Origin: JAJCYL01 sp965206015
Lineage (GTDB): Bacteria; Bacteroidota; Bacteroidia; Cytophagales; Cyclobacteriaceae
Length of the DNA: 64,000 bases
Direction of reading: 5' to 3'
NCBI GenBank assembly: GCA_965206015.1
Contig: CBDBIW010000014.1
Span: forward strand, 248,001 to 312,000
Under the pieces are notes generated by a model. That model worked only from the letters and a program-made list of their open reading frames with translations, ran no database searches and was not told the DNA's origin. Position numbers and translations under genes: made by a program. Below are positions 1-8,847 of the stretch, in pieces. Every line of letters begins with the position of its first letter. Position 1 is the first letter of the stretch.

Positions 1-58
1 TAAACATTGCAATACGAAATGTCGGGCAACGATTACTTGGGTGAATCCGAATCCGTCC

Positions 59-541
59 GAGGAGCTCTTTAATAAGAACTTTTTTCTGGTCCTGATTTAT
101 ACCGGTTTTATCAATGTCGGAATCAATTTTTCACGGGGATAAATCAGCGGGTGGGGAAGGGTAATCTTTGACACTTTCTCACTGGTAAATTTCATAACCC
201 AAGAGTCGGGGAGAGGGTTTTCATGTTTTTGGATTTGAAGTCATCAACCACAATCGCAGAAAAGATTGGTCACAGTAAGTTTAGTGAACTACTACAAGAA
301 TGCTTTGATGACCTAAGTGTAGTAAAGAAATTTCAAGCGGAAGCGTATCAATATGTGGGCGACGAAGCAGTATTAGCCTGGCCAGTTTCTACGGGCTTGA
401 AAATGACAATTGTTTCAAGACCTACTTATACTTTTGCAGAGACATTAAAGTCCAAAGAGGACCAATTCAAAGTGAAATACGGGATAGCCCCCTTGTTCAA
501 AGTTGGTCTGCATGCAGGGAAGGTAACCGTTACTGAAGTAG
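59..541 (+). pseudogene. Decayed class III adenylate/guanylate cyclase
   Basis: Remnant of a membrane-anchored class III nucleotide cyclase. From 223 the frame encodes MFLDLKSSTTIAEKIGHSKF, the metal-binding start of the cyclase domain, then YQYVGDEAVLAWP and FKVGLHAGKVTVTEVG, all hallmarks of the family. The match stops near 541, before the second half of the domain, and the frame then runs meaninglessly into the antisense of the next gene. The frame opens upstream to 172 (NPRVGERVF). A hydrophobic stretch, NFFLVLIYTGFINVGINFS, lies in a different frame at 77-133, as expected for the last membrane segment before the catalytic domain. At least one frameshift and a 3' deletion are therefore present. 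The product could not form a complete active site. Confidence 0.7.
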
Positions 542-564
542 GGTTGAGGTGGTTTTGTTTGGTA

Positions 565-1155
565 TTACTGACCACTAATACTTCCTATCCTCTTGATTAT
601 CACCGGTTGCTTTAGAGACTGGTGATCGACATCTCCACTTTGGATTTTCCTTACCACATCCATTCCCTCCAAAACCTGACCAAATGCTGCAAAACCTTGC
701 TTGTCAGGGTTGCGCTTACCATTAAAATCTAACTCAGGCTGATCTTTTATACAGATAAAAAACTCAGCAGCTGCAGATCCTGCTTTAAAACGACCCATCG
801 AGACAGTTCCGTCCAAATGTTTTAGGCCGGTTATGGCTGTAGTTTCGTGCTCTATGGTTGGAAAATAATAGTCCTTCCCTGTAAAATCCCCTTGTATTAC
901 CTGTATCTTGACAGAATCCTTGGGTTGATTGTCCATTCTTACTACCCTGTAAAAAGAAGCACCCTCAAAAACATTTTGATCGACGTATTTAAGAAAATTT
1001 GAAACTGTAATAGGGGCTTTATCAGGATATACTTCAAAAATAATATTACCTACTTCTGTTTCAATAATGTATTTATTGTCTTCCCGGTCACATGAAGGTA
1101 ACAGGGCTAATGAGACAAATAATGTCAGTACTATTTGGATTTTGTGCATGTTCAA
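565..1155 (-). CDS. Cyclophilin-type peptidyl-prolyl isomerase, lipoprotein
   Basis: A 196-residue cyclophilin-fold peptidyl-prolyl cis-trans isomerase, probably acting on envelope proteins. The N-terminus is a lipoprotein signal with lipobox LLPSC (Cys22), so the protein should be membrane-anchored and periplasmic. Visible family signatures are IIFEVYPDKAPITVSNFLKY, FYRVVRM (equivalent of the FHR motif with the catalytic Arg), AAEFFICI and FAAFGQVLEGMDVVRKIQ. As in its paralogue at 1345-1926, about 15 residues are inserted after the FxR motif, replacing the usual MIQGGD segment. It is the last gene of a tandem operon of three cyclophilin-derived genes on the minus strand and starts 7 bp after the collapsed middle copy. 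Confidence 0.9.
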   Translation of the reverse strand: MNMHKIQIVLTLFVSLALLPSCDREDNKYIIETEVGNIIFEVYPDKAPITVSNFLKYVDQNVFEGASFYRVVRMDNQPKDSVKIQVIQGDFTGKDYYFPTIEHETTAITGLKHLDGTVSMGRFKAGSAAAEFFICIKDQPELDFNGKRNPDKQGFAAFGQVLEGMDVVRKIQSGDVDHQSLKQPVIIKRIGSISGQ

Positions 1156-1162
1156 TTTTTAG

Positions 1163-1342
1163 TTATTCTGAATATTTTCTGATTTGAGTAATGTCAATAA
1201 CCTGGTTAAGGGTTTGGTAATCCGTTGGTCCGCTTTGAATTTTCCTAACTATAGCCATATCTTTTACTACCTGACCACATGAGAATATCAGAGCTGATAA
1301 TCCGCTTAACCACCAAAGGTGAAGGGTCATTCTGCTATTCAT
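1163..1342 (-). pseudogene. Collapsed cyclophilin: signal peptide joined to C-terminal tail
   Basis: A 59-codon frame sits between two cyclophilin genes with gaps of 2 and 7 bp. Residues 1-22 (MNSRMTLHL... ALIFSC) form a lipoprotein signal with lipobox IFSC. From residue 23 the sequence is the cyclophilin C-terminus (GQVVKDMAIVRKIQSG, then TDYQTLNQVI), matching the last ~40 residues of both neighbours. The catalytic middle of about 130 residues is missing, so isomerase activity is impossible. The joint lies at CGQ, and the intact paralogues carry FGQV at the equivalent place, so deletion between short GQ-coding repeats is a plausible cause. The frame is still open and could give a tiny lipoprotein. 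Most likely it is a decaying third paralogue. Confidence 0.75.
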
Positions 1343-1344
1343 GG

Positions 1345-1926
1345 CTATTTCCTGGCCTTCTTAATTTGATTGATTTGAATTTTTTGCTTCAGAGTTTGCC
1401 TGTCTGTAGCTCCGCTCTGAATTTTTCTAACCACATCCATACCTTCAATTACTTGCCCAAATGCAGCAAACCCTTGTCCGTCAGGATTTCTTTTACCTCC
1501 AAAGTCAAGTTCAGGTTGATCATTGATGCATATAAAAAAATGAGTGGATGCAGTACCGGGATTTCCTCTGGCCATGGAGACCACACCGTCCTTGTGGAGA
1601 AGTCCAATGTTATTGGTTGTTTCATGGTCGATAGGACCAAAGCTATTTCCCTTTCCTGTGAAAGTTCCCTGGATAACTTCGATTCTAATTGAATCATTTG
1701 GTTGATTGTTCATTCTAACAACCCGGTGAAAATTGGAACTGTCAAAGTTTGCCAGTTCCACATATCTCAGGAAGTTAGCCACACTAATTGGTGCTTTCTT
1801 GGGATATACTTCAAATTTGATATTCCCCATCTTTGTTTCAATTACATAGATTGCCTGGGCCTGAACGCCATGATTTGATGAGGATAAAACAATATAAAAA
1901 GCTGTAATTAGAGTGACGAATTTCAT
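1345..1926 (-). CDS. Cyclophilin-type peptidyl-prolyl isomerase, exported
   Basis: A 193-residue cyclophilin, the promoter-proximal gene of the tandem operon. It carries a signal peptide (residues 1-24, ending VQAQA) with no lipobox cysteine, so it should be free in the periplasm, in contrast to its lipoprotein paralogue at 565-1155. Motifs: IKFEVYPKKAPISVANFLRY, FHRVVRM with the catalytic Arg, STHFFICINDQPELDFGGK and FAAFGQVIEGMDVVRKIQSG. The insertion after FHR is shared with the paralogue, so the duplication followed divergence from standard PpiA/PpiB. Expected role is proline isomerisation in exported proteins. Confidence 0.9.
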   Translation of the reverse strand: MKFVTLITAFYIVLSSSNHGVQAQAIYVIETKMGNIKFEVYPKKAPISVANFLRYVELANFDSSNFHRVVRMNNQPNDSIRIEVIQGTFTGKGNSFGPIDHETTNNIGLLHKDGVVSMARGNPGTASTHFFICINDQPELDFGGKRNPDGQGFAAFGQVIEGMDVVRKIQSGATDRQTLKQKIQINQIKKARK

Positions 1927-1997
1927 AGGAGTTGGGTTTGGATCGTATAAATGATTTAGAAAGCGTTGACCTGCGAGGCCTTAACTTTCCGAGAAAG

Positions 1998-2030
1998 ATA
2001 GTTTCCCCTTCGTTAAGAAGGGGAAACTAT
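1998..2030 (-). terminator. Hairpin terminator of the SusCD/lipoprotein operon
   Basis: A perfect 14-bp stem (ATAGTTTCCCCTTC at 1998-2011 with its exact complement at 2017-2030) around a 5-base loop, 10 bp after the stop of the lipoprotein gene. The following minus-strand bases (CTTTCTC) are only moderately T-rich. The stem strength and position make an intrinsic terminator likely. It separates this locus from the cyclophilin operon. Confidence 0.7.
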
Positions 2031-2039
2031 TATTACTGT

Positions 2040-2522
2040 CTATTCGTTCGCAAATGTTACGGTGAAATTGGGATTAACACCTGTTCCGTAGGTATCAACA
2101 ATTAATCCGTCACTGTAATGGGTGATAAAATTTATGCTAAAACTATCTCCAGCAACAATGTCAGCAACAGTCAAACCACTTATACCCGAAACCAGATCAC
2201 TAACTGAAAGAGTAGCACTAGCGGGTGATGTAGTCACCGTCATTTGTTCAACTTTGCCTGATGCGGCACCGCCTGCCGGTATAAAAGATTTCTGAACAAC
2301 TATTGAAGTTACTGGTCGTTTAGTATCGTCATAGGTTACGTCAAAACTGATACTGGAAGTGTTAATGTTGGCAAGAATTACATCTGTTCCCGATACATCA
2401 ACTTGCAGCAGAATACCGAATTCAGTTCCATCTAAAAACTCAGGTAGTTCTTCATCTTCATCACAAGAGACAAAGGTTAAAGTCACAAAAGCGAGTATTA
2501 ATGCTATATATCTATTTTTCAT
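2040..2522 (-). CDS. Small lipoprotein of a SusCD locus
   Basis: A 160-residue protein with a lipoprotein signal (lipobox FVSC, Cys20) followed by an acidic linker (DEDEELPEF). The rest is Ser/Thr/Val-rich and probably all-beta, with no family I can name. It begins 11 bp after SusD and is the last gene before a strong hairpin. In Bacteroidota such third lipoproteins of SusCD loci often add surface binding for the same substrate, but here the substrate cannot be read from the sequence. Confidence 0.8.
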   Translation of the reverse strand: MKNRYIALILAFVTLTFVSCDEDEELPEFLDGTEFGILLQVDVSGTDVILANINTSSISFDVTYDDTKRPVTSIVVQKSFIPAGGAASGKVEQMTVTTSPASATLSVSDLVSGISGLTVADIVAGDSFSINFITHYSDGLIVDTYGTGVNPNFTVTFANE

Positions 2523-2533
2523 GATTTTTTAAA

Positions 2534-3985
2534 TTAATTGTCCCAAAAAACGAAAGTGTCATTAGACGGAAGTGAAGGTGGGTTTTCACTGGTCGGATAA
2601 GGGAATCTGTTTAAGGTTGGGGCAGTTTGTACCAACAAAGTCAAATCGTCAGGAAAACCTGTTCTTCGCCAGTCATTGAATTGCTCCATACCATTTCCAA
2701 ATTGATGAATGTACTTTTCAAACATTACCAATCTGAGTTTTCCCTGATTATCTGCGGCTTTAAACGCTGCCAGCCTTGCAGCCACATAAGTGTTTATTTC
2801 CATCTGGCTGATTTCACCCACACCCATTTCATTGACTTTACCCATGGCTGCAACGATGCCGTCGGTAAACAATGTAGCAAGTGGAGCACTTCCAGTCACA
2901 CCTAGTTCTAAAACTGCCTCGGCCTCCATAAACAACCGTGCTGCATTGGTAATCATTCTGTAGATTCCAGCACCGGCTAAACCGGATGTAGCTCCAGTTA
3001 CACCACCAAGTCCGTCATCAAATTTACCTCCAGCGGGGTAGGCACCATGAAAGGTTCGCATGCTCTGGTCTTCAAATGTTGCCAGACCTTCCGGGTTTCC
3101 TGAATCTCTGCCAATAAATGTGCCAGGTGTCTGATTATATAAATAGAAAGGGATACGTGGATCGTTGTTTCCGTCTAATAGATTGAAAAAATAATTTGAA
3201 ATACGATTATCAATCCTTGAAATGTAGTCGGATACAAACAAGGGCATCCGGTTATCGGGAGCACTTGAACTGTTGAATTCGAATTGAAAGTCATCGTCAG
3301 CGGAAGTAATATAATTCCCATTATTAATTATTGTCTGGATTCTACCGCCAGCAGATGAATCAACTAACCTGATCTGTATGAGCATTTTCATTTTCAATGT
3401 TTCGCCCATTTTTTTCCATTTGTCCAAATTACCACCATAAATAAGATCATCCTGACCAGGTGATATATTAGACGTTTTGTCCAAATCAGCTATTCCCTCA
3501 TCAATTAGAATGAACAAATTGTCATAAATGGCCGCACCATCGTCATACCTTATCTCCTCCAGGTCTGGCTGGAATGCATCTGTATAAGGTATGTCATCCC
3601 ATACGTCTACCATCATACTGAAAATGTAAGCCTTAAATATTTTAGCTATTCCTGTGTAATGATAGTCTTCGGATTCAGTACCCACTACTATAATTTCTTG
3701 CAGATCTTTCAGGCCTCCACTATAAAGATCCTGAGTCCAAAGTTGATCAATGGTTGCCCTGGCAACATTAAAATTGTCATGCCGGGTAGATACTCTAGTT
3801 TGAACAGCACTAGAGCCGATGGCGTTTACCAAGTCACTAAAAGGGCTAATAAGACCTACTTCAGCAGCAGGCAATAATTCGAATAAGGCCGCACTAGTGG
3901 GATTATTAGGATCATCATTAATATCAAGGCTACAACTCGGAAGTAGCCAGACCATTGTGATTATAATTGCTATTTTCGATTTCAT
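2534..3985 (-). CDS. SusD/RagB-family outer-membrane lipoprotein
   Basis: A 483-residue SusD-like nutrient-binding lipoprotein, the lid partner of the SusC channel encoded just upstream. Lipobox LLPSC gives Cys18, followed by the typical SLDINDDPNNPT start of the SusD-like_2 branch. The body has the TPR-like helices of this family and the C-terminal EKYIHQFGNGMEQFNDWRRT segment (the usual ...WRRTG signature). Length is normal and the frame intact. It sits 27 bp after susC and 11 bp before the small lipoprotein, so the three are one operon. The ligand is unknown. SusD_2 proteins occur with peptide, glycan and other transporters, and no enzyme gene nearby decides it. Confidence 0.9.
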   Translation of the reverse strand: MKSKIAIIITMVWLLPSCSLDINDDPNNPTSAALFELLPAAEVGLISPFSDLVNAIGSSAVQTRVSTRHDNFNVARATIDQLWTQDLYSGGLKDLQEIIVVGTESEDYHYTGIAKIFKAYIFSMMVDVWDDIPYTDAFQPDLEEIRYDDGAAIYDNLFILIDEGIADLDKTSNISPGQDDLIYGGNLDKWKKMGETLKMKMLIQIRLVDSSAGGRIQTIINNGNYITSADDDFQFEFNSSSAPDNRMPLFVSDYISRIDNRISNYFFNLLDGNNDPRIPFYLYNQTPGTFIGRDSGNPEGLATFEDQSMRTFHGAYPAGGKFDDGLGGVTGATSGLAGAGIYRMITNAARLFMEAEAVLELGVTGSAPLATLFTDGIVAAMGKVNEMGVGEISQMEINTYVAARLAAFKAADNQGKLRLVMFEKYIHQFGNGMEQFNDWRRTGFPDDLTLLVQTAPTLNRFPYPTSENPPSLPSNDTFVFWDN

Positions 3986-4012
3986 CTTGGTTACATTTTG
4001 AAGTGATACCTG

Positions 4013-7000
4013 TTAAAATGTGAATTTGACATTGAAGCCATAATTCTTGGTGGTAGGTGGAGCGTATTGCTCTACACCTTGTGCATTGCCTGCACCATAG
4101 GTGGATACTTCCGGATCAATGTGAGGAAGATTGGGGGCTAAAAACCACAGATTCCTACCTATGAAAGTTATGCTGGCCGAACCAAATGGCAAATTACTCA
4201 GTAAACTACCCTGTATCTGGTATGTAAGAGATACTTCTCTCAATCGATAAACCGTGGCGTCATAGATTAATGCCTCGGCGGAAAATCTATATTGATTGGT
4301 ATTGATTCCACTTACAGCTCCACTCCAGAAATTTTGGGGTCCAACCGGGATATTATTGGCAATTTTATTGCCATTCTCATCTCTCAAAGCTTGAGTAGGG
4401 TCGGCCGGATTCGCCAAAAAACCTGGAATAATATAAGTGCGATCCCTGTTTTCCGCAGTTTCTTCTGAGATGCCAAATCCCCTTAAATAACCAGTTGATA
4501 ATGCAAGGATATCACCCCCTTTTCTCATATCTACCAGAAAACCGAGAGAAAGTCCTTTGTAGCTAATTGTGTTAGTTACACCAAGCATAAAATCAGGATT
4601 GGGGTCACCAACGATACCTGAAAGGGCTGATTTAAATGGCAGACCAGTGGCTGCACCTAATAAAAGGTTACCTTCTTCATCTCTTTGTACCATTTCTCCC
4701 TCAATGGCTCCATAAGGTTCTCCGACCTTTAATACATTGCCATAGTCGTCTTGCCTTAAATTCACGCCAAGATTTATTTGGTCCACTCCGTCAATGAGTT
4801 TCTCTATTTTGTTAATGTTCCTTGAGAAAGCCGCAAAAATGTTCCAACTAATTCCATCAGGCAAGTTAAATGGTGTGGCATCAAGCCCAATTTCAAAGCC
4901 TTTATTCGATATTTCACCAGCGTTAAGTGTTTGTGTCAAAAAACCAGTAACTGCAGGTACCTGGACACTAAAGATTTGATTGCTTGTCTTTTTAGTATAG
5001 TAGGCAAAATCAATCCCGACCTTTTCTTTGAATAATCGTAGCTCTGTTCCAATTTCAAACTCATTGGTGAATTCAGGCTTAAGATCCTGATTACCTAGAT
5101 TATTACCAATGGTTGCACCTGAAATTCCATTAAAAGGCAAGTCATTGGTTGAGAAAGTTGTCGGTTCTGATGAAGATGTAGGATTAACCTGGTTAACAGT
5201 TTCTAGCAGGTAGGGATCGGCATCATTACCAATTTTAGCATAAGCTATGCGAAGTTTTCCGAAGGAGAGAAACTGGTTTTTTATGTCCAGCATCTCGGTA
5301 AAGATGAACGATGTTGATACGGATGGATAAAAAAATCCTCGCTTACCTTCCGGCAGGGTTGAAGACCAGTCATTACGGCCGGTGGCATTCAGATATAGGT
5401 AGTTTTTATAGGAAAGTGTAACGTCTCCAAAGACACCCATGATTCTTCTTTTAGTCTGACGACTCGCATCTGTAACTAACGATTGTGCATTAGATAATCG
5501 GCTTATTCCTCGGGTTATAATACCCACGCCTCTAATGTTATCTTCATCCAGTTCTCTCTGGTTAAAGTTTTGTCCAGCAATGAATCTCAAATTCAGATCA
5601 TTTGATAAATCCTGCGAAGCAGTAACAAAGAAGTCGGAGTTCACTTCAGAAAAGAAGATCGAATGATCTGTAATTCTCCCCTCGCGCTGGTTAAAACTTC
5701 CAACCGGGATAATTTGTGAACGTCGATCATTGTAGGTATTGCCACCAATTTTATAGCTGATACTTAACCAGTCCAGAACCGGCAAGTTAAGCCCGACATT
5801 GCCATAAATCCGATCAACATCACTATTGTAGGGTCCCTCCTCAATTAACCAATTTGGGCTGTCCCAGAAGTTATGGTAAAGCTGGGCACCAGTAACGGGG
5901 TCAATGAATTCGAAACCACCTAAATCGTAACTTCTGGGCGTGAAGAGTGTTTGCCTGTTTATAGTGGATAAGGAACTATGCCCACCGGACAAAATACCGT
6001 CCTGATGAGTATTAACATAACTCACCGTGGCGTCCACTTCAAGCCTGTTTTCCAAAACCGTAGAACCACCTATTTTAATTGACTTTCTTTTTATTCCGGT
6101 ATTGGGGATAAAACCATCATTGTCGACCTGACTTGCGGTAAGAGCGAATCTGGATATATCGCTACCCCCCCCTGTAATACGCACAGAGTTTTCAAGGTGA
6201 ACGCCGGTTTGATAAAATTCTTTTACATTGTCAGGGTAGGCTTGATAAGGAACATTGTCACCCAAATGGTTGGTGTAAACTATTCGGCCTCCTTCACTAA
6301 ACAAGCCACCGTTTCCGTCAAGATCAGGGTCATCAAAAGCTGGTCCCCAGGACTCTGTAGCTCCTGATCCAAAAGTATATTGACCATTGGAGAAATTCCC
6401 TTGTCCATACTCATTTTGATAATCGGGTAGTCGTGCAATAGACTCAAAAGCGACAGTAGATGAGACGGTTATTTCCAAACCTTTTTTGGATGATTTTCCT
6501 GAATGGGTGGTTACGATGATCACCCCATTGGCTGCTCTTGTACCATATAGCGCAGCAGCAGCACCACCTTTCAATACTGTAATGGACTCAACATCATTTG
6601 GGTCCAGGTCGAGTGCTCTATTAGAATAGGTAGAGGCAGCATCTCCAGGATCAGTTGTATTATTTAGAGAGTTGTCAAAAGGAACTCCGTCAACCACAAA
6701 CAGCGGCTGGTTGTTTCCAGTTGCTGAGTTGTTTCCTCGTATAACGATATTAGTTGATGAGCCTGATGCCCCGCCTGAACCAGTAATATTCACACCGGCA
6801 ACTTTGCCGCTTAAAGCTCTGATAATATCTGGCTGGGACTTCTCGGCAATCGCTTCTCCTTTCACCTCTGATACAGCATAGGACAATGACTCTTTTTTAC
6901 GTTCGATTCCGAGTGCAGTAACCACTAGTTCGGAAAGCTGCTCGATATCGGGCTTCATTTCGACATCAATCACACTCCTGTTGCCCACAACGACCTCTGT

Positions 7001-7579
7001 GGTTTCCATACCCACAAATGAAAAGACAAGAATTGCGTCAGTACTGTCGTCGACTGAAATAGCATACCTGCCGTCGATATCAGAAACTGTGCCTTGAACG
7101 GTACCTCTGATAATTATTGCTACTCCCGGAAGAGGTTCACCTGTATCAGAGGTAATTCTACCTGTCACGTCAACTTGCTCGATGAGATAAGGAATATTTT
7201 TCGCCTCGGGCTTGTCGGGAAGGTAGAGGCTTATATTGTCATTCACCCTTTTAAACCTCACATTCGTCTTTTCTGAAATGGTTAATAATATCTCCGCAAC
7301 AGACATATTTCCCTTTTTTATATTGACGGATGTTCCGGCATCAAACCTTCTTCCATCATAGACGAATTTAAATTCTGTGTTATCTTCAATTTGAGCGAAA
7401 AGCTCTTTGGAAGTTGATTTGCCAACTTGTAGAGGGACAAATACCTCTTGTACACTAAGATTTTTTTGGGCATTCCCATCTGCTGCAACTAATAAATTTA
7501 GGAGTAAGAGTTGCAAGATTAAACCGCACATTGAATGTCCCATAATCCTAATCATTAGCATAGGTAATCTTGATTTCAT
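4013..7579 (-). CDS. SusC/RagA TonB-linked outer-membrane channel with STN domain
   Basis: A 1188-residue SusC-family TonB-dependent transporter. In order: signal peptide (about 1-38); an STN/secretin-TonB short N-terminal domain (about 60-118, including FAQIEDNTEFKFVYDGRRF); a carboxypeptidase-regulatory-like domain (about 138-215, VTGRITSDTGEPLPGVAI); the plug with the SusC signature (VESITVLKGGAAAALYGTRA); then the 22-strand barrel ending NYGFNVKFTF with the terminal aromatic residue. The STN domain usually contacts a FecR anti-sigma factor, and such a gene plus an ECF sigma gene lies directly upstream on the same strand. The transporter therefore probably senses its own substrate and drives its own expression. 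The substrate is unknown. Confidence 0.95.
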   Translation of the reverse strand: MKSRLPMLMIRIMGHSMCGLILQLLLLNLLVAADGNAQKNLSVQEVFVPLQVGKSTSKELFAQIEDNTEFKFVYDGRRFDAGTSVNIKKGNMSVAEILLTISEKTNVRFKRVNDNISLYLPDKPEAKNIPYLIEQVDVTGRITSDTGEPLPGVAIIIRGTVQGTVSDIDGRYAISVDDSTDAILVFSFVGMETTEVVVGNRSVIDVEMKPDIEQLSELVVTALGIERKKESLSYAVSEVKGEAIAEKSQPDIIRALSGKVAGVNITGSGGASGSSTNIVIRGNNSATGNNQPLFVVDGVPFDNSLNNTTDPGDAASTYSNRALDLDPNDVESITVLKGGAAAALYGTRAANGVIIVTTHSGKSSKKGLEITVSSTVAFESIARLPDYQNEYGQGNFSNGQYTFGSGATESWGPAFDDPDLDGNGGLFSEGGRIVYTNHLGDNVPYQAYPDNVKEFYQTGVHLENSVRITGGGSDISRFALTASQVDNDGFIPNTGIKRKSIKIGGSTVLENRLEVDATVSYVNTHQDGILSGGHSSLSTINRQTLFTPRSYDLGGFEFIDPVTGAQLYHNFWDSPNWLIEEGPYNSDVDRIYGNVGLNLPVLDWLSISYKIGGNTYNDRRSQIIPVGSFNQREGRITDHSIFFSEVNSDFFVTASQDLSNDLNLRFIAGQNFNQRELDEDNIRGVGIITRGISRLSNAQSLVTDASRQTKRRIMGVFGDVTLSYKNYLYLNATGRNDWSSTLPEGKRGFFYPSVSTSFIFTEMLDIKNQFLSFGKLRIAYAKIGNDADPYLLETVNQVNPTSSSEPTTFSTNDLPFNGISGATIGNNLGNQDLKPEFTNEFEIGTELRLFKEKVGIDFAYYTKKTSNQIFSVQVPAVTGFLTQTLNAGEISNKGFEIGLDATPFNLPDGISWNIFAAFSRNINKIEKLIDGVDQINLGVNLRQDDYGNVLKVGEPYGAIEGEMVQRDEEGNLLLGAATGLPFKSALSGIVGDPNPDFMLGVTNTISYKGLSLGFLVDMRKGGDILALSTGYLRGFGISEETAENRDRTYIIPGFLANPADPTQALRDENGNKIANNIPVGPQNFWSGAVSGINTNQYRFSAEALIYDATVYRLREVSLTYQIQGSLLSNLPFGSASITFIGRNLWFLAPNLPHIDPEVSTYGAGNAQGVEQYAPPTTKNYGFNVKFTF

Positions 7580-7714
7580 AATTTTGTTTTTTCGTTAATA
7601 ACCATGTTAGGCCATGACGGAGTCCTTCTCTGCAAAGAAGTTCATTCTCATGGCGTCGGATAAGTCGGCCCTGGGGCACCTTATCTCGTTAGCTTGTGTC
7701 TTGTTTGTCTCTCA

Positions 7715-8707
7715 TTATATTTTTATTTCAATGTTTAAATCATCAATGGTGAATTCAAAATTTTCCGCATGTGATATGACTTCCAATACATTGAGTATTG
7801 TTTCATTGTGAAACTCCCCGCTAATATTCCACTGCGGAATTGGACCATTGGACAGGTTTAACTTCACTCCATACCAGCGTTCAATTTTTTCTCTAAATTC
7901 CTCGTACGTAGCATTCCTGAAATAGAGAATACCCCCTTTCCAGGAAGTTACTTCAGCTACATTAAACAGGTCGATCTGAATCTTTCCACTTGTTTTGTTG
8001 TAGGTTGCTTCTTGCATAGGTTCCAGTAGGTAGGAGGATATCTTACCATGTTCGTCAAAATCCACACTTACTTTGCCTTCTACCAGCGAAACCTTTACAG
8101 TTTCTTCATCGCTATAGCCTCTCACATTGAACGATGTCCCCTCAACAGTTGTAGAAGTATTGTAACATTCAACTTTAAAGGGGCTTGTCTTATCTGGAAC
8201 TACTTCGAAGTAAGCTTCTCCAACAAGCTTTGCCACTCTATTTGTAGTAAAAACATTGGGGTAGGTAATCTTACTTTCAGAATTTAGGTGAACCTTTGAA
8301 CCATCGGGTAAAGTCAGGGTTCTTTTCAGCCTGACCGGATTTTGTTTAGTGACATAAGAAATCTTGATCCCAGTCTCTGTTTCGGGCACTTCCTTACCGT
8401 TCCACCACAAGGCGGTAGGTAGCAAGAGAATTACAATTACTGCGGCGTATTTATAAATCTGCGAAAATTTGAAACTGGAATTTACATCGCCTGATTCTGC
8501 AGGGCCATGAGTCTTTTGTTGTAATTTCTCCCAGATTCGATCTTCGTCCGGTACGGTTTCAATTTGCTTTTGTTGCCAGTAAATTCTTAATTTTTCAAGG
8601 GTGATGTGGTATTCTGGGTTTTCGCTTAAAATGGCTTCAAGTTGTTCCAGTTCTTGGTCTGAAGCTGTATGAGTCAAGAACTTTAGGAAAAGTTGGTCTA
8701 TATCCAC
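7715..8707 (-). CDS. FecR-family anti-sigma factor
   Basis: A 330-residue inner-membrane anti-sigma factor. The N-terminal cytoplasmic part (1-85, LTHTASDQELEQLEAILSEN) should hold the sigma factor. One membrane segment follows (about 88-104, AVIVILLLPTALWW), then the periplasmic FecR domain (about 125-225, TLPDGSKVHLNSESKITYP) and a C-terminal DUF4974-type domain (about 255-328, FRNATYEEFREKIERWYGV). This is the standard Bacteroidota architecture. It lies between the ECF sigma gene and susC. It probably relays the substrate-loaded state of the SusC STN domain to the sigma factor. Confidence 0.93.
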   Translation of the reverse strand: MDIDQLFLKFLTHTASDQELEQLEAILSENPEYHITLEKLRIYWQQKQIETVPDEDRIWEKLQQKTHGPAESGDVNSSFKFSQIYKYAAVIVILLLPTALWWNGKEVPETETGIKISYVTKQNPVRLKRTLTLPDGSKVHLNSESKITYPNVFTTNRVAKLVGEAYFEVVPDKTSPFKVECYNTSTTVEGTSFNVRGYSDEETVKVSLVEGKVSVDFDEHGKISSYLLEPMQEATYNKTSGKIQIDLFNVAEVTSWKGGILYFRNATYEEFREKIERWYGVKLNLSNGPIPQWNISGEFHNETILNVLEVISHAENFEFTIDDLNIEIKI

Positions 8708-8847
8708 AAAGCATATCGTTTGTTACCTAGATAGACTGCATTAACCGGATTTACCTCTACATAGGCGAATAAAAATATTGAATGGGTTATCGAATAGAGG
8801 AATAATTGGCAGTCAAAGGGGAGGTTTTCGGACCAGTATGAGCGGGA

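Noticed and set aside
1279..1692. Plus-strand open frame over the cyclophilin genes
   Set aside because: Fully antisense to two recognisable cyclophilin-derived genes and without any family signature.
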